NCBI GenBank assembly: GCA_025370845.1
Contig: JAMXFF010000030.1
Span: forward strand, 1-64,000
Reading direction: 5' to 3'
Origin: Laspinema palackyanum D2a
GTDB lineage: Bacteria; Cyanobacteriota; Cyanobacteriia; Cyanobacteriales; Laspinemataceae
Length of the DNA: 64,000 bases
Positions 9,873 to 20,980 of the stretch are shown here, one piece after another. Under the pieces are notes generated by a model. It saw only the letters and a list, made by a program, of their open reading frames with translations. It had not been told where the DNA came from and ran no database searches. Each line of letters begins with the position of its first letter. The first letter of the stretch is position 1. Both the position numbers and the translations under genes were made by a program.

Positions 9873-10262
9873 TTAGGCAGTTTTGGTTTGAATCAGTTCG
9901 ATTTTATAACCATTGGGGTCTTCCACGAAGGCGATTACTGTGGAACCATGTTTCATGGGGCCGGGTTCGCGGGTGACTTTGCCGCCTTGGGCTTTGATGC
10001 GATCGCAGGTGGCATAAATGTCATCCACGCCTAGGGCAATATGACCATAGCCTGTTCCGATATCATAGTGGTCCGTATCCCAGTTGTAGGTCAGTTCGAT
10101 CGCCGCTTCTTCCGACTCGTCGCGATACCCCACGAATGCCAAGGTGAACTTTCCCCCGGGATAGTCTTTTTGCCGCAATAGCTTCATGTTGAGAACGTTG
10201 CAGTAAAAATCTAGGGATTTTTCCAGGTTGCCGACTCGCAACATCGTGTGTAAAATTCTCAT
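9873..10262 (-). CDS. gloA: Lactoylglutathione lyase (glyoxalase I)
   Basis: Converts the hemithioacetal of methylglyoxal and glutathione to S-lactoylglutathione; cytosolic detoxification of a glycolytic by-product. The 129-residue length is typical. The four metal ligands known for bacterial Ni-type GloA are at the same numbers here: His5, Glu56, His74 and Glu122. Divergent from eno, the next gene, with 290 bp between them. Monocistronic. Confidence 0.96.
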   Translation of the reverse strand: MRILHTMLRVGNLEKSLDFYCNVLNMKLLRQKDYPGGKFTLAFVGYRDESEEAAIELTYNWDTDHYDIGTGYGHIALGVDDIYATCDRIKAQGGKVTREPGPMKHGSTVIAFVEDPNGYKIELIQTKTA

Positions 10263-10549
10263 GCTTTCTCCAAGTTTCCTGACTTTCTCTTATTGTAAGG
10301 GGCGGTTGAGTGAAGGTCCCAAACGAGTTGCTATTCTCTGAGGGTAACGGTTTGCAGACTCTGATGGGGTGGGATGACTGCCTCGGATCCGGATCCGGAA
10401 ACTTTATTAAATCTGTGCCTCAATCCCGAAGTTGGCTGTATCGTAAAACGTTGAGGCAATGATTTGCTTTTCGGGTTTGACGGTGAGGCCCCACTCAAAA
10501 ACTCACCGAGGTTCAGCCCAAAGATATCTGAAATTTCAGGAAAGACTGA

Positions 10550-11851
<1,302 letters not shown>

Positions 11852-11860
11852 TCGTTAAAA

Positions 11861-11898
11861 CAACAAACCCCTGGGTTTTTAATCCGGGGGTTTGTTGG
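11861..11898 (+). terminator. Hairpin after eno
   Basis: The arm CAACAAACCCCTGG pairs with CCGGGGGTTTGTTG around a short loop, starting 10 bp after the eno stop. No downstream T-run, so termination strength is uncertain. Confidence 0.6.
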
Positions 11899-11920
11899 TA
11901 GTGTGGCGATGGCATTGATT

Positions 11921-12009
11921 AGACCTCTTGCAAAAAAAGGATTGATCCCCCCAACCCCCCTTAAAAAGGGGGGCTTAAGAGAATCTTAAGACCATTCTGC
12001 AAGAACTCT
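11921..12009. repeat. AGACCTCTTGCA element (copy 1)
   Basis: Ends AGACCTCTTGCA / TGCAAGAACTCT form imperfect terminal inverted repeats. The interior carries 'ggattgatccccccaacccccctta..aaggggggctt'. Other copies are 12401-12533, 17105-17165 (internal part only) and 19414-19492. Non-coding, MITE-like. Confidence 0.75.
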
Positions 12010-12074
12010 ATTGTGTTTAATTAAGTCATCAGGCGGGGGTTTGTCACTCTCGTCTATTTTTTTGAAATTGCCTT

Positions 12075-12305
12075 TTATTGCTGGATATCTTTGACTTGCA
12101 AGGACAGTTGACCTCGGCCTAGCATTTCTAACAATTCGCTAACACTATGACCTTGCGCTTGGGCGATCGCCACGACTCCTTCCCAACCCGTTTCGGTGAC
12201 GGTGAGTTTCCGGGTTTTCTTTTGTTCTCCCCATTTTTGCGGACGACCCTCATGGTAGGTCAAATTTTTTAGAGAATTGGGATGCAATTCTTTTTTCTCG
12301 GTCAT
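12075..12305 (-). CDS. Hypothetical protein, 76 residues
   Basis: Small basic protein, MTEKKELHPNSLKNLTYHEG..., with a C-terminal half (TVTETGWEGVVAIAQAQGHSV, SELLEMLGRGQLSL) that reads like a compact helical DNA-binding or ribbon-helix-type fold. I do not recognise the family with confidence. The 'HPNSLKNLTYHEGRPQKWGE' type of N-terminus is a pattern I associate with short cyanobacterial proteins of unknown function. Flanked on both sides by copies of the AGACCTCTTGCA repeat. Codon use is normal for the region. Confidence 0.6.
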   Translation of the reverse strand: MTEKKELHPNSLKNLTYHEGRPQKWGEQKKTRKLTVTETGWEGVVAIAQAQGHSVSELLEMLGRGQLSLQVKDIQQ

Positions 12306-12366
12306 GGCAATTGATTTACCTTGGCAATAGTATCGGATTTTTAATCGGGATGAGGACTCGATTAAA

Positions 12367-12400
12367 AATGTAGAGGCGATTCGCGAATCGCCTCTACATT
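12367..12400. repeat. Perfect 34-bp palindrome (TAGAGGCG family)
   Basis: AATGTAGAGGCGATTCG followed by its exact reverse complement, with no spacer. A related palindrome (GTAGAGGCGCTT..AAGCGCCTCTAC) is at 58026-58054. Abuts the next repeat copy at 12401. Confidence 0.8.
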
Positions 12401-12533
12401 AGACCTCTTTCAAAATTCTTTAAAGCCCCCCAGCAATTAAACATTTATTCCTCTGACTTCCCCCTTATTAAGGGGGACGGGAGGGGGATTTAAGGGGGGT
12501 TGGGGGGATCAATCCTTTTTTTGCAAGAGGTCT
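12401..12533. repeat. AGACCTCTTGCA element (copy 2, longer)
   Basis: 133 bp from AGACCTCTTTCA to TGCAAGAGGTCT, which are near-perfect terminal inverted repeats. Interior 'ccccc..ttaaggggggttggggggatcaatcc' is inverted relative to copy 1, so the hypothetical gene at 12075 lies between two copies. Confidence 0.75.
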
Positions 12534-12652
12534 ATTATAGGGTCTGTCTTCCCAAAGTGCGTAAGTTGTGTATCTGTACTTGATGAGTCCAGGAACAGCT
12601 ATATAAAGCGCGTCTTGGGGAAAGAGTCCCATTAGCCCTTTTGCCTTAATTC

Positions 12653-13711
12653 CTAGGGATAGAAACCGAGTTCGGGCAATCCGAGGGTTTCATCCCAACC
12701 CATCATAATGTTAAGACATTGGATGGCTTGACCGGCTTGACCTTTAAGTAGGTTATCAATGGCGGAAATCACGATCGCGCGATCGGTCCGTTGGTCAATT
12801 TCTACGCCCAGGTAACACATATTACTGTTCATCGCCCACTTGGTTTGAGGGAAGACTCCCGCAGGGAGGACTCGCACCCAAGGACTATTGCGATAAAATG
12901 CCGTGTAAATGGTGACCAAATCTTCCCGAACTAGACCGGGATCCCGCAAGGTGGCGTAGACGGTGGAGAGAATTCCCCGGACCATTGGCATCAAGTGGGG
13001 GGTAAACTGGACAAGGATATCCTGTCCGGCGAGATCGCTGCCAATGGACTCGATTTCTGGGGTGTGGCGATGACGCCCTACTCCATAAGCGGCGACGGAG
13101 TTATCCGCTTCGGCGAGGAGGAGATTGGTTTTCGCTTGGCGTCCGGCACCGGAGATGCCGGATTTAGCATCAATGATGGCGCTATTGGGGACAATCATGC
13201 CTTGTTTGAGCAGGGGGGCCAAGGCGAGAATGCTGGCGGTGGGATAGCAACCGGGACAGCCGACGAGTTGGGCATCCTTGATGCGATCGCGATAGAGTTC
13301 CGGCAAGCCATAGACAGCCACAGCAGCGGTTTCAGCATCCGCGCGATCGCCACCGTACCAATTTTTATAGGTTTCTAAATTACTAAATCGATAATCGGCA
13401 GATAGATCCAGAACCTTACAGCCTTTTTCCAGTAACCGGGGGGCCATTTGGTAGGCTAACCCATTGGGTAAGGAAAGAAAAACTACTTGACAGCGATCGG
13501 CGATCGTGTCAACATCCACTGACTCAATGATCAGGTCAGTCGCCTGAGAAAGATGAGGATACAGATCCGAGAAAGGTTTACCCGCACTGCTATCCCCACC
13601 TAGGTACACTAAATCCAGTTGGGGATGATCTCTAATCAGTCGAACGAGTTGGACGCCACCATATCCTGATGCCCCAACAATGCCAACCCGCACAGTTTCT
13701 AATTCACCCAT
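12653..13711 (-). CDS. argC: N-acetyl-gamma-glutamyl-phosphate reductase
   Basis: NADPH-dependent third step of arginine synthesis: N-acetylglutamyl phosphate to the semialdehyde. The nucleotide-binding N-terminus [13 protein letters not shown] and the active-site cysteine motif [11 protein letters not shown] are intact. The frame stays open 17 codons further upstream, but [18 protein letters not shown] is the usual start and has GGAGTGGAG upstream, so 13711 is chosen (352 residues). Monocistronic in this window; other arg genes are not nearby. Confidence 0.95.
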   Translation of the reverse strand: MGELETVRVGIVGASGYGGVQLVRLIRDHPQLDLVYLGGDSSAGKPFSDLYPHLSQATDLIIESVDVDTIADRCQVVFLSLPNGLAYQMAPRLLEKGCKVLDLSADYRFSNLETYKNWYGGDRADAETAAVAVYGLPELYRDRIKDAQLVGCPGCYPTASILALAPLLKQGMIVPNSAIIDAKSGISGAGRQAKTNLLLAEADNSVAAYGVGRHRHTPEIESIGSDLAGQDILVQFTPHLMPMVRGILSTVYATLRDPGLVREDLVTIYTAFYRNSPWVRVLPAGVFPQTKWAMNSNMCYLGVEIDQRTDRAIVISAIDNLLKGQAGQAIQCLNIMMGWDETLGLPELGFYP

Positions 13712-13970
13712 CACCTTACTCCACTCCAAATATAGAGATCTTGATCGCGCTAGCTGTTGCATTCTAGTACCAAACGGTAAAAGCGATCGTACAAATCCCT
13801 ACAGCTTTTTCACTTTCTAGTGAGGATACCTGTTGCCCTGACTCAAAAGGAGGTGAAACCCGTTTTCATCCTGAATATTTCCCGGGTGAATCGGCAAAAA
13901 TTCCCATTCGGAAAATCTAGGGCGTTCATCTACGGATCAAAGACTCGAACGGAGGCCTAGGTGGGACGTT

Positions 13971-14501
13971 CTAACGATTGGGATACCAAAACATTCCTTT
14001 AATGCCTTCGGGATCGGACATAAATCCCAAGGTTCGGTAGAACTCGACTACATGGGGGTCGGCAAACAGGGTGATATTGCTAATATCTTCACTCCGCAGA
14101 CGCTTGATGGTGTAATTCATCAGGGACTTGCCGAATCCTTTGCCTTGGTATTCGGGATGAACCACGACATCCCAGATGGTGGCATTAAAAGCATGGTCTG
14201 AGGTGGCGCGGGAGAAGCCGATCAAGCGACGGGTTTTGCCGCGCATTTCCCACATAGAAACCACGAGAAAACTGTATTGAATTGCTTTTTTAACTTTACG
14301 CAGGGGGCGACGAGACCAGCCGACTGCATCACAGAGTTCTTCTAGTTCATAAAGGTCGATATCTCGATCTGTACTGAAATAGACACGAGGATTGGTACCG
14401 GGGCGATCGCTCGTCCCGGCAGATTGATATCCATCGATTTGCGCCGCGATCGGCACAGAAGACGTATCAGAACCGCTAAATAAATTTTTCCAAAAACCCA
14501 T
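13971..14501 (-). CDS. GNAT family N-acetyltransferase
   Basis: 176 residues with an acetyl-CoA-binding motif [21 protein letters not shown] (pattern Q-x-G-x-G), at about residues 117-136 and a C-terminal VEFYRTLGF strand/helix typical of GNAT enzymes. The first about 50 residues are variable and Ser/Asp-rich. Substrate unknown. Such proteins in cyanobacteria and plastids (Ycf52-like/NSI type) include protein acetyltransferases; this assignment is an inference. Confidence 0.85.
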   Translation of the reverse strand: MGFWKNLFSGSDTSSVPIAAQIDGYQSAGTSDRPGTNPRVYFSTDRDIDLYELEELCDAVGWSRRPLRKVKKAIQYSFLVVSMWEMRGKTRRLIGFSRATSDHAFNATIWDVVVHPEYQGKGFGKSLMNYTIKRLRSEDISNITLFADPHVVEFYRTLGFMSDPEGIKGMFWYPNR

Positions 14502-15229
14502 GAAGGTTTGGTTAGGTTAGGAGAACGGGGTGGACAAGCGCTATCCCCCACCGAGGATAAGCTGATGATGCCAAGAGATCGACCCAATTGGGGCGATCGC
14601 AAGGTTGAACAAACGGTAAACTGCTGCCTGACGGTGCAACGCAATGGCGTACCCGTTTATTATGATTGTACAGTGGCAAGTCGCGACTTACGCCGATCGC
14701 CCTAAAGATGCTAACCCTTCCATCAGGGAAATGGCTAGACTGAAATCCCTAGGAGTAAGCGGGATGAATGGCCCTAAGTTTCAGGCAAAAGCCCGAGAGA
14801 ATCGCAATCCCCCGTGGCGATCGTAAGAGTGTCCCCCATGATGGCATAGGATTAATATAGCAATCTACCTCAACCCAGTTGATGCACCCCTGTCTTGAGC
14901 GAGGCTCCCAATTGCGATCGGGAGCTGACAAGACCCTGTACGCACCCCCTTTGTCCAGATTAGCCGAGGCTCAACCCGTCCCCCGTGAGATTAGCCTCGG
15001 CTTGAACTTGTCAAAAGGCCCTCCTTGGGTTGGGCAGATGCAAAATAGCATATCGTTGCGAGTCGTGTATTGGCTCGGATCCCAGGGGATGATAGTTCCA
15101 GCTAGGGTTAAACCCGACGAAACTTTAATAGTTTTCGCCGTCCAATCATTGTTCTATCGTAAAGGACCCCGGGCTGCTGTCTTCCTTTGTGTTTTTGACA
15201 GGATCTAGCGAGTTCTCCCACACCCCAAT
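14502..15229. other. Intergenic, no supported gene
   Basis: 728 bp between divergent genes. No coding frame looks real: the longest candidates have low-complexity, shadow-like composition. There is one clear hairpin, GCCGAGGCT (14963-14971) with AGCCTCGGC (14993-15001), with a 21-nt loop. It probably holds both promoters and might hold a small RNA. Nothing further was recognised. Confidence 0.5.
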
Positions 15230-15955
15230 ATGGCACCGGGTTTAAAATCATCCACGATGGACCTGCTCAAGCGCTTTAACCGAGCGTTTCCGCAGTTCTA
15301 CGAACAATTTGTCAGCAGTGAAATTCAGCTCCAAAACCTCAAGCTCGCCTACCAGCTTTACCGCACTAAACAAGCGGTCATTGAACTCAGACCCGAAGGG
15401 ACCAAAAGTGCTCTGCATTTTGCCTACCGCAATCAATCTTTTTTGCTGAGTGACATTTTTGGGGTTCTGGCTGCCTACGGACTCACGATCCACAGTCTGA
15501 GTCTTTACGGCCAAATTTATCCACCGATGTTGGTCTTTATCAAGTTGGTGGTATCGCGGGGGGGTAAAGCACTCACTGATAAGACCGCAGAAAATGTCTG
15601 TCGGGCTGTTCGTGAAGCCCTGGCGGGTCACTTTGAAGTGGAAGAGATGCTGGCGGTCGAATTCAATCTGGATGCCGGTTTAGAAGATGTGGAAACCGAG
15701 TTCTATGTCGATCCGGTTTTCCATCTTCCCGCCCTTCTGATTGAAGCGGATAACCAGCCGGGATTGTTCTATAAAGTGATGTACGCCATCTGGCAAGAGG
15801 ATTTGCTCGTCGTCAATGCGAATTTACTGGTTTGGCGGGGTCGCACCCGTCTGATTTTGTATTTACTGGGACCCAATGAAAGTCTGATTCCCGAATACCT
15901 CGGACAAAAGATTGCTGAAGGCGTGCGGCAGCGATTGCTCGGGAGGCGCTTTTAA
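15230..15955 (+). CDS. ACT-domain protein (GlnD-like C-terminal regulatory type)
   Basis: 241 residues. The segment FAYRNQSFLLSDIFGVLAAYG (about residues 65-85) and the second ALLIEADNQPGLFYKVMYAI (166-185) both have the beta-alpha-beta 'xxDxPGLL' pattern of ACT domains, as at the C-terminus of GlnD uridylyltransferases. No nucleotidyltransferase or HD part is present. I infer an amino-acid-sensing or scaffold role; the ligand is unknown. An alternative start is Met10 (15257). Confidence 0.7.
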   Translation: MAPGLKSSTMDLLKRFNRAFPQFYEQFVSSEIQLQNLKLAYQLYRTKQAVIELRPEGTKSALHFAYRNQSFLLSDIFGVLAAYGLTIHSLSLYGQIYPPMLVFIKLVVSRGGKALTDKTAENVCRAVREALAGHFEVEEMLAVEFNLDAGLEDVETEFYVDPVFHLPALLIEADNQPGLFYKVMYAIWQEDLLVVNANLLVWRGRTRLILYLLGPNESLIPEYLGQKIAEGVRQRLLGRRF

Positions 15956-16168
15956 TCGTTACTTTGGCCCTCGCCATCCCCAACAAGCCCATCTCAACCT
16001 TGAGCCTGAAAACCCAAGGGTTTGATTCTGGCTCAAACAGGAGGCTTTATTCTCCTCCCCCTACTCTGGTGGTCCCCTTGGACCGGCTGTGTCGATCGCT
16101 GGCTTCTCCCTGGTCTGCGATCGCCTAAGTGATTGTATTCAGACGATTTCTTCGCTCTTGATAACAAC

Positions 16169-17026
16169 ATGGAAACGATTGACATCCTGGGGGTTCCTCA
16201 CGCTTATGAACTCACAGACCCTCGCCCCTGTCCCCATGTTCTGGTTTTTATCCACGGTTGGCTCCTCAGCCGCCGCTATTGGCAGCCCCTAATCGATCGC
16301 CTGTCGGTGGATTACCAGTGCCTCTCCTATGACTTGCGCGGATTTGGCGACTCTCAACCCTATCCCCACCCCACCCCCCAACTCCATGCAGGCTACACTC
16401 CCAGTGCCTATGCCCGCGATTTGGAAGTCTTGCTGGACAAACTCAATATCTCCACCGCATGGCTGATTGGTCACTCCCTCGGAGGCAGTATCGCCCTATG
16501 GGGCGCTTCTCAACTCCCCGATAAGGTGAAAGGGGCGCTCTGCGTTAATTCGGGAGGGGGCATTTATATCAAAGAAGAATTTGAACGCTTCCGGGCTGCT
16601 GGACAGGTGTTTGTGAAAATGCGCCCCCGTTGGCTATGCTACCTTCCCGGCATTGATTGGTTATTTACTCGCGATAGTGTCGCTAGTCCCCTCCCGCGCC
16701 ATTGGGCAAGGCAAAGACTCCTAGATTTTGTCATGGCTCACCCAGAAGCGGCGATCGGGGCTTTGCTCGATTCCACCACGGAAGTGGAGGTCCACCAGCT
16801 TCCTCAACTGGTTTCCCAACTCACTCAGCCGGTTTATTTCATCACCGGCACCAAGGACAAGGTGATGGAACCGAAGTATGTTCGGCATTTGGCCAGTTTT
16901 CACGCCCTTTTTGAACAAGAAGGCATGAATGTGATTGAAATTCCCGACTGCGGCCATTTATCGATGGTGGAGCAACCGGAGGTGGTGGCGACGGAAATTC
17001 GCCAGATTCTGGGCAATCATGGGTAG
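16169..17026 (+). CDS. Alpha/beta-fold hydrolase
   Basis: 285 residues from ATG 16169 (a longer frame would need TTG at 16133). It has the oxyanion FIHGW strand, nucleophile elbow GHSLGG, acid TGTKDK and base DCGHLSMVEQP, giving a complete Ser-Asp-His triad order. Substrate not deducible. No signal peptide, so cytosolic. The 3' end is followed after about 10 bp by a CCCCC/GGGGG-rich repeat and the convergent tsaD gene. Confidence 0.9.
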   Translation: METIDILGVPHAYELTDPRPCPHVLVFIHGWLLSRRYWQPLIDRLSVDYQCLSYDLRGFGDSQPYPHPTPQLHAGYTPSAYARDLEVLLDKLNISTAWLIGHSLGGSIALWGASQLPDKVKGALCVNSGGGIYIKEEFERFRAAGQVFVKMRPRWLCYLPGIDWLFTRDSVASPLPRHWARQRLLDFVMAHPEAAIGALLDSTTEVEVHQLPQLVSQLTQPVYFITGTKDKVMEPKYVRHLASFHALFEQEGMNVIEIPDCGHLSMVEQPEVVATEIRQILGNHG

Positions 17027-17097
17027 GGATTTCCATTGGCCTCCCCCTTTTTAAGGGGGACGGGAGGGGGATCTGATGGAGGGGAAAGGGGGAATTT

Positions 17098-18210
17098 TCA
17101 TAAGACATCTTGGAAGATAACGGATTGATCCCCCCAACCCCCCTTAAGAAGGGGGGCTTTATTGGAGTTCCCTAAATAAAGCTGGTGGGCATCAGTTAGG
17201 GCCATGCGAGATTGAGCGCCGAGGGTCAGGGGGCTGCGATCGCCTCGGTTGAGGCGATCGGCTGCGGCACAGGCTATCATCGCCGCGTTATCGGTGCAGT
17301 ATTTCAACGGGGGAAATAACACGCGCAAGTTATGAGGGGCGGCATCGGCTAGTAGGTGTTGTCTGAGGGCGCTATTGGCGGCGACTCCACCCCCAATGAC
17401 GATGGTATCCCGATGGCGATCGCGGGCGCAGGCAATGGCCCGTTTGCTTAAGGCTCTGGCCACCGTATCCTGAAAACTGGCAGCAATATCGTTAACTGGC
17501 AGTTCTTCCCCGGTGGCTTTCAGTTTCTCCACCAACCGCAGAACGGCGGTTTTTAACCCACTAAAACTGGTGTCATAGGGATGATACCCCCCTTCGGGCA
17601 GTCCAATTTTGCCCTCGGGGAGCTTAAAGGCTTTGGGGTTCCCGGATTTGGCAAGGCGATCGATGATTGGCCCTCCGGGATAACCCAACTTTAACAATCG
17701 CGCTACTTTGTCAAAGGCTTCCCCGGCAGCATCATCCCGGGTTTGTCCCAAGGTTTCATAGATGCCGCTATCTTGGACATCAATCAAGCTGGTGTGACCC
17801 CCGGAGACTAAGAGGCAAATAAAAGGGGGTTCTAGGCTAGGTTCGGTGAGGTAGGAGGCATAGAGATGTCCTTCCAAGTGATGGATGCCTAGAAAGGGTT
17901 TTTGATGCAGCATAGCGAGGGTTTTGCCAGCGGTGAGGCCAACTAAGAGGGCACCGACGAGACCGGGGGTGCAGGTGGCGGCGATGCCATCAATGTCGGA
18001 CCAACTCAGTTCGGCTTCCGCTAAAGCTTGGGCGATCGCCCCATCCATGACTTCTAAATGCGATCGCGAGGCCACTTCTGGAACTACGCCGCCATACTGC
18101 TGATGCACCGCAATTTGCGACGAAACCACATTACTGCTCACTTCACGATTCTTTACAATTGCTACCGCAGTTTCGTCACAACTTGTTTCAATTGCTAAAA
18201 CGGTTGCCAT
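17098..18210 (-). CDS. tsaD: tRNA N6-adenosine threonylcarbamoyltransferase TsaD
   Basis: Transfers threonylcarbamoyl to A37 of ANN-decoding tRNAs (t6A), acting with TsaB/TsaE. N-terminus [15 protein letters not shown]; metal-binding HHLEGH at residues 110-115; SGGHTSL and [11 protein letters not shown] loops. 370 residues, about 20 more than usual: the last residues (about 350-364, [15 protein letters not shown]) are translated from an inserted copy of the genome repeat at 17105-17165. Divergent from psaF with 286 bp between. Confidence 0.96.
   Translation of the reverse strand: MATVLAIETSCDETAVAIVKNREVSSNVVSSQIAVHQQYGGVVPEVASRSHLEVMDGAIAQALAEAELSWSDIDGIAATCTPGLVGALLVGLTAGKTLAMLHQKPFLGIHHLEGHLYASYLTEPSLEPPFICLLVSGGHTSLIDVQDSGIYETLGQTRDDAAGEAFDKVARLLKLGYPGGPIIDRLAKSGNPKAFKLPEGKIGLPEGGYHPYDTSFSGLKTAVLRLVEKLKATGEELPVNDIAASFQDTVARALSKRAIACARDRHRDTIVIGGGVAANSALRQHLLADAAPHNLRVLFPPLKYCTDNAAMIACAAADRLNRGDRSPLTLGAQSRMALTDAHQLYLGNSNKAPLLKGGWGDQSVIFQDVL
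17105..17165. repeat. Internal part of AGACCTCTTGCA element, fused in frame to tsaD
   Basis: 'ggattgatccccccaacccccctta' followed by 'aggggggctt' matches the interior of copies 11921-12009 and 19414-19492. It forms the last about 18 codons of tsaD. The terminal AGACCTCTTGCA repeats are eroded here (AAGACATCTTGG at 17101). Confidence 0.7.
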
Positions 18211-18496
18211 TGGCTGGTAATTTTTGGAATATGAGGTTAACTATTGCCTAGCTTAATCTTTACGAGGTTGTCTTAGCAGAGTATGATTTTCTGGAAGTTC
18301 CCAGAACTCACCTGCTCTTACGCGATCGCGTTTGATCCTCGGCGTCGCCCTCTTGTCCGGGGGAGAATGACTTCAACCCTCTTTCTCCCAAAGCCTGAGC
18401 AAAAGAACGCACAGATCGATAAACTAGATCGAGTAACAAAGCAGCCTCCGGTTTTGTTAACAATCTTGATGTTTCGTAACAAAAGGAAACAATTCT

Positions 18497-18985
18497 ATGG
18501 GACGATTGTTCGCGTTGGTTCTGACGATTTGCCTTTGGTTCAGCTTTGCCCCTGCTGCATCTGCTGACTTGTACCAAAACCTCACTCCTTGCAGTGATAA
18601 TCCGGCATTCGTTCAAAAGGCTAAGAATTCTATTGCTAAAAATCCAGGCGCAAAAGCTCGCTTTGATAAATATTCCAGCTTGCTGTGCGGACCTGAAGGC
18701 TATCCTCATTTGATTGTGGATGGCAACTTGGCCCACGTTAATGAGTTTGGAATTCCTAGCTTGCTGTTTCTCTATATTGCCGGATGGATCGGCTGGGCTG
18801 GCCGTTCTTATCTAATTGCTGTTCGTGGCAGCGGCAGTGCTGAAGAAAAAGAAATTATCATTGACATTCCTTTGGCAATCAAATGTTCTTTAGGTAGTGC
18901 CGTTTGGCCCTTGGCCGCTTTAGGCGAATTTACCAGTGGTAAATTAACGGCCAAAAATAATGAGATTACTGTCTCACCCCGTTAG
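18497..18985 (+). CDS. psaF: Photosystem I subunit III, PsaF
   Basis: Lumen-exposed docking subunit of photosystem I for plastocyanin/cytochrome c6. The N-terminal signal peptide ([14 protein letters not shown]...) ends about ASA-D, residues 22-24, followed by the lumenal DLYQNLTPC start, conserved Cys pair and a transmembrane segment [20 protein letters not shown]. 162 residues, normal. Forms an operon with psaJ 90 bp downstream. The gap holds a small hairpin (AGATTTTAG/CTAAAATCT, 19009-19040), probably setting the relative mRNA levels. Confidence 0.98.
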   Translation: MGRLFALVLTICLWFSFAPAASADLYQNLTPCSDNPAFVQKAKNSIAKNPGAKARFDKYSSLLCGPEGYPHLIVDGNLAHVNEFGIPSLLFLYIAGWIGWAGRSYLIAVRGSGSAEEKEIIIDIPLAIKCSLGSAVWPLAALGEFTSGKLTAKNNEITVSPR

Positions 18986-19075
18986 GAAAGCACCGTTGAA
19001 AGTGATTTTAGATTTTAGCCCAGCTAAGATCTAAAATCTCAATATTAACCCTTGTTCAATTTAGGAGAAGCGTTC

Positions 19076-19201
19076 ATGGATTCTTTCGTTAAGTATCTAT
19101 CGCTCGGTCCAGTTGTCTTAATCGTATGGCTGTCCTTAACCGCCACTGTCTTGATTGTCGCTAACAAAATCTATCCTGATGCCTTGGTTCCTCCGTTCTA
19201 A
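19076..19201 (+). CDS. psaJ: Photosystem I subunit IX, PsaJ
   Basis: 41-residue single-span thylakoid protein, too short for ordinary ORF calling. Translation starts [20 protein letters not shown] and ends YPDALVPPF, the conserved PsaJ C-terminus. AGGAGAA lies 7 bp before the ATG. It binds next to PsaF in the PSI complex. A long terminator-type hairpin follows 44 bp after the stop. Confidence 0.97.
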   Translation: MDSFVKYLSLGPVVLIVWLSLTATVLIVANKIYPDALVPPF

Positions 19202-19244
19202 GGTTTGCTAAAGACAAATCAAGCCCGACTGGTTTGGATTGATA

Positions 19245-19302
19245 TTAAACAAAAAGCGATCGCCTCTATTTGATGAGATAGAAGCGATCGCTTTTTGTTT
19301 AA
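19245..19302 (+). terminator. Terminator of psaF-psaJ
   Basis: Near-perfect 23-25-bp stem (AAACAAAAAGCGATCGC..CTAT with ATAG..GCGATCGCTTTTTGTTT) and 8-nt loop. The arms contain HIP1 octamers. The descending arm ends in TTTTTGTTT, fitting Rho-independent termination on this strand; the opposite strand has the matching T-run too. Confidence 0.85.
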
Positions 19303-19413
19303 GAGAGATCCAGTCTAATATCATGTTTGCTTGATCACTCAGACTGACCTAACCCCCCAACCCCCTTCCCTCTGAGGGAAGGGGGAGAAGAGGGAGAAAT
19401 GATTTTTTAGAAT

Positions 19414-19492
19414 AGACCTCTTGCATAAATCTCTTAAGCCCCCCTTATTAAGGGGGGTTGGGGGGATCAATCCGTTATTTTGCAAGAGATCT
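19414..19492. repeat. AGACCTCTTGCA element (copy 4, compact)
   Basis: 79 bp, AGACCTCTTGCATAA to TTTTGCAAGAGATCT, with the best-preserved terminal inverted repeats of the family and the 'ccccccttattaaggggggttggggggatcaatcc' interior. Sits just 3' of gmk. Confidence 0.8.
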
Positions 19493-19539
19493 ATTAATCC
19501 ACTGGACTTGATATAACAGATTGTCGGAGTTGAGAAGAC

Positions 19540-20103
19540 TTAGGAAACTGGGGCAAATAAAGCCATCTCGATCGCCTCTAATGCCCGGTCAAAATCATCA
19601 TTGACAATCACAATATCAAACTCATCGGCAGCAGCAATTTCCACTTGAGCCCGATGGAGACGACGGGCGATCGCCTCCTCAGAATCCTGCCCCCTCACCC
19701 GAATCCGCCGTTCCAACTCCTCCGGTGAGGGGGGTAAAATAAACAATTGCAGCGCCCCGGGAAAGGTTTCTCGAACTTGCCGCGCCCCTTCTAACTCTAT
19801 TTCCAAAACCACTAATTTCCCCTCGGCGATCATCTCTTCCACCGGGGTTCGGGGAGTCCCATAACAATTTCCGGCAAACTCTGCCCATTCCAACAGTTGA
19901 CCCGTCGCAATTAACCCTTGAAATTGCTCCCGGTTCACAAAATAATAATGCCGCCCCTCAATTTCTCCCTCGCGAGGGGCACGAGTTGTCACCGAAATCG
20001 ACAACTCTAGTTCTGGGTGACGTGCCAACAGCGATCGCAGCAACGTTCCCTTCCCCACCCCACTCGGACCCGTAAACACAATTAATTGACCCATCTGCAT
20101 CAC
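19540..20103 (-). CDS. gmk: Guanylate kinase
   Basis: Phosphorylates GMP to GDP with ATP. P-loop [26 protein letters not shown] (GMP-binding lid) and the [10 protein letters not shown] region are intact; 187 residues. Three in-frame ATGs open the gene ([12 protein letters not shown]), so the start is uncertain by a few codons. Lies 120 bp downstream of remA, same strand, the same pairing as in Firmicutes. Confidence 0.95.
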   Translation of the reverse strand: MMQMGQLIVFTGPSGVGKGTLLRSLLARHPELELSISVTTRAPREGEIEGRHYYFVNREQFQGLIATGQLLEWAEFAGNCYGTPRTPVEEMIAEGKLVVLEIELEGARQVRETFPGALQLFILPPSPEELERRIRVRGQDSEEAIARRLHRAQVEIAAADEFDIVIVNDDFDRALEAIEMALFAPVS

Positions 20104-20223
20104 TTAGATAATCCCTTCCTAGACCCAAAAATTGCTAACTCCTCCCAAAAGAGGCCGTCGGAACGTTAGATAACTTGAACGCCGACCCCTAGGAAAACCC
20201 AGTCAAGCTTTTCCTAGATTGGC

Positions 20224-20475
20224 TTAACTATCTTTACTGGAAACGAACCGATTGGCAACCGTCTCCGGCTGAATTGAGGAAAGAATCACATGACTCGAAT
20301 CCATAATAATCACCGCCCTTGTCCGCCTGCCGTAAGTCGCATCAATCAGCCGATTTCCCTCCCGCGCCTCCGTGACAATGCGCTTGATAGGGGCAGATTC
20401 TGGACTGACAATGGCAATCACTCGATGAGCACAAATGATATTCCCAAACCCGATATTAATCAGTTGAATATCCAT
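20224..20475 (-). CDS. remA: RemA-family DNA-binding regulator (DUF370)
   Basis: Short protein (83 residues from [12 protein letters not shown]; an in-frame ATG four codons upstream is possible). The pattern NIGFGN..........[10 protein letters not shown] and [16 protein letters not shown] is diagnostic for the RemA/YlzA family, which in Bacillus subtilis activates biofilm matrix operons and wraps DNA on ring-shaped oligomers. In cyanobacteria its targets are not established. The association with gmk, and with rqcH across the intergenic region, repeats the Bacillus yloA/ylzA/gmk neighbourhood. Confidence 0.9.
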   Translation of the reverse strand: MDIQLINIGFGNIICAHRVIAIVSPESAPIKRIVTEAREGNRLIDATYGRRTRAVIIMDSSHVILSSIQPETVANRFVSSKDS

Positions 20476-20487
20476 AACTAGGACCAT

Positions 20488-20980
20488 CCTCGGGATGTAA
20501 AACTTGTTTTCTTCTCAAAGCTGTTTGAACCCTAAAAATGAGATCTCAGGAAAGTTCGGGTCCGGGAACCTCCTCTGGTCCCCCTGTTGTGGGGAGGATT
20601 TTTACTAAAAATGCTGGAAACCTCAGCAGGCAGGTTTTGCAGCTTCTGGGATAGAAGAGTTCTTCCCAAGAGGCAGCAGAGGGGGCAGGAATTCAGGTGC
20701 AGGGAATGATACCCTGAATAGGGGCAGATTTAGTATTCCCTGCCGCCCTCCCTGGAAGTAGCCGAATTGCGATCGCCACCCAGAGTCGTGAGCGATTTCA
20801 GACTCTTCTGGAGTTGACCGCGATCGCGCTCTAATTTCCATAGTATCTACAAAATTTGGGCAAACTCGACAATCCCCTGCAATCGGCAAGGCAATTCAGG
20901 GATTATTAAGAGTTTTGGGGTGGTTTTTGAGAATTTGATGACTTGGATTGTAAATTTACGGGTATTTTGGACCATTAGCG
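20488..20980. other. Intergenic between divergent remA and rqcH
   Basis: 493 bp with several HIP1 sites and short GC-rich inverted segments (for example the GGAACCTCC..GGGGAGGA area near 20570-20595). It should carry both promoters. No gene, tRNA or known RNA motif was recognised. Confidence 0.5.

Noticed and set aside
12995..13378. Plus-strand 127-codon frame in argC
   Set aside because: Antisense shadow of argC; no homology or start signals.
14879..15208. 109-codon frame in the gap before the ACT-domain gene
   Set aside because: Composition is not protein-like, no ribosome site, overlaps a hairpin region.
20623..20889. Minus-strand 88-codon frame between remA and rqcH
   Set aside because: Pro/Ser/Arg-rich, no start context, lies in the presumed promoter region.
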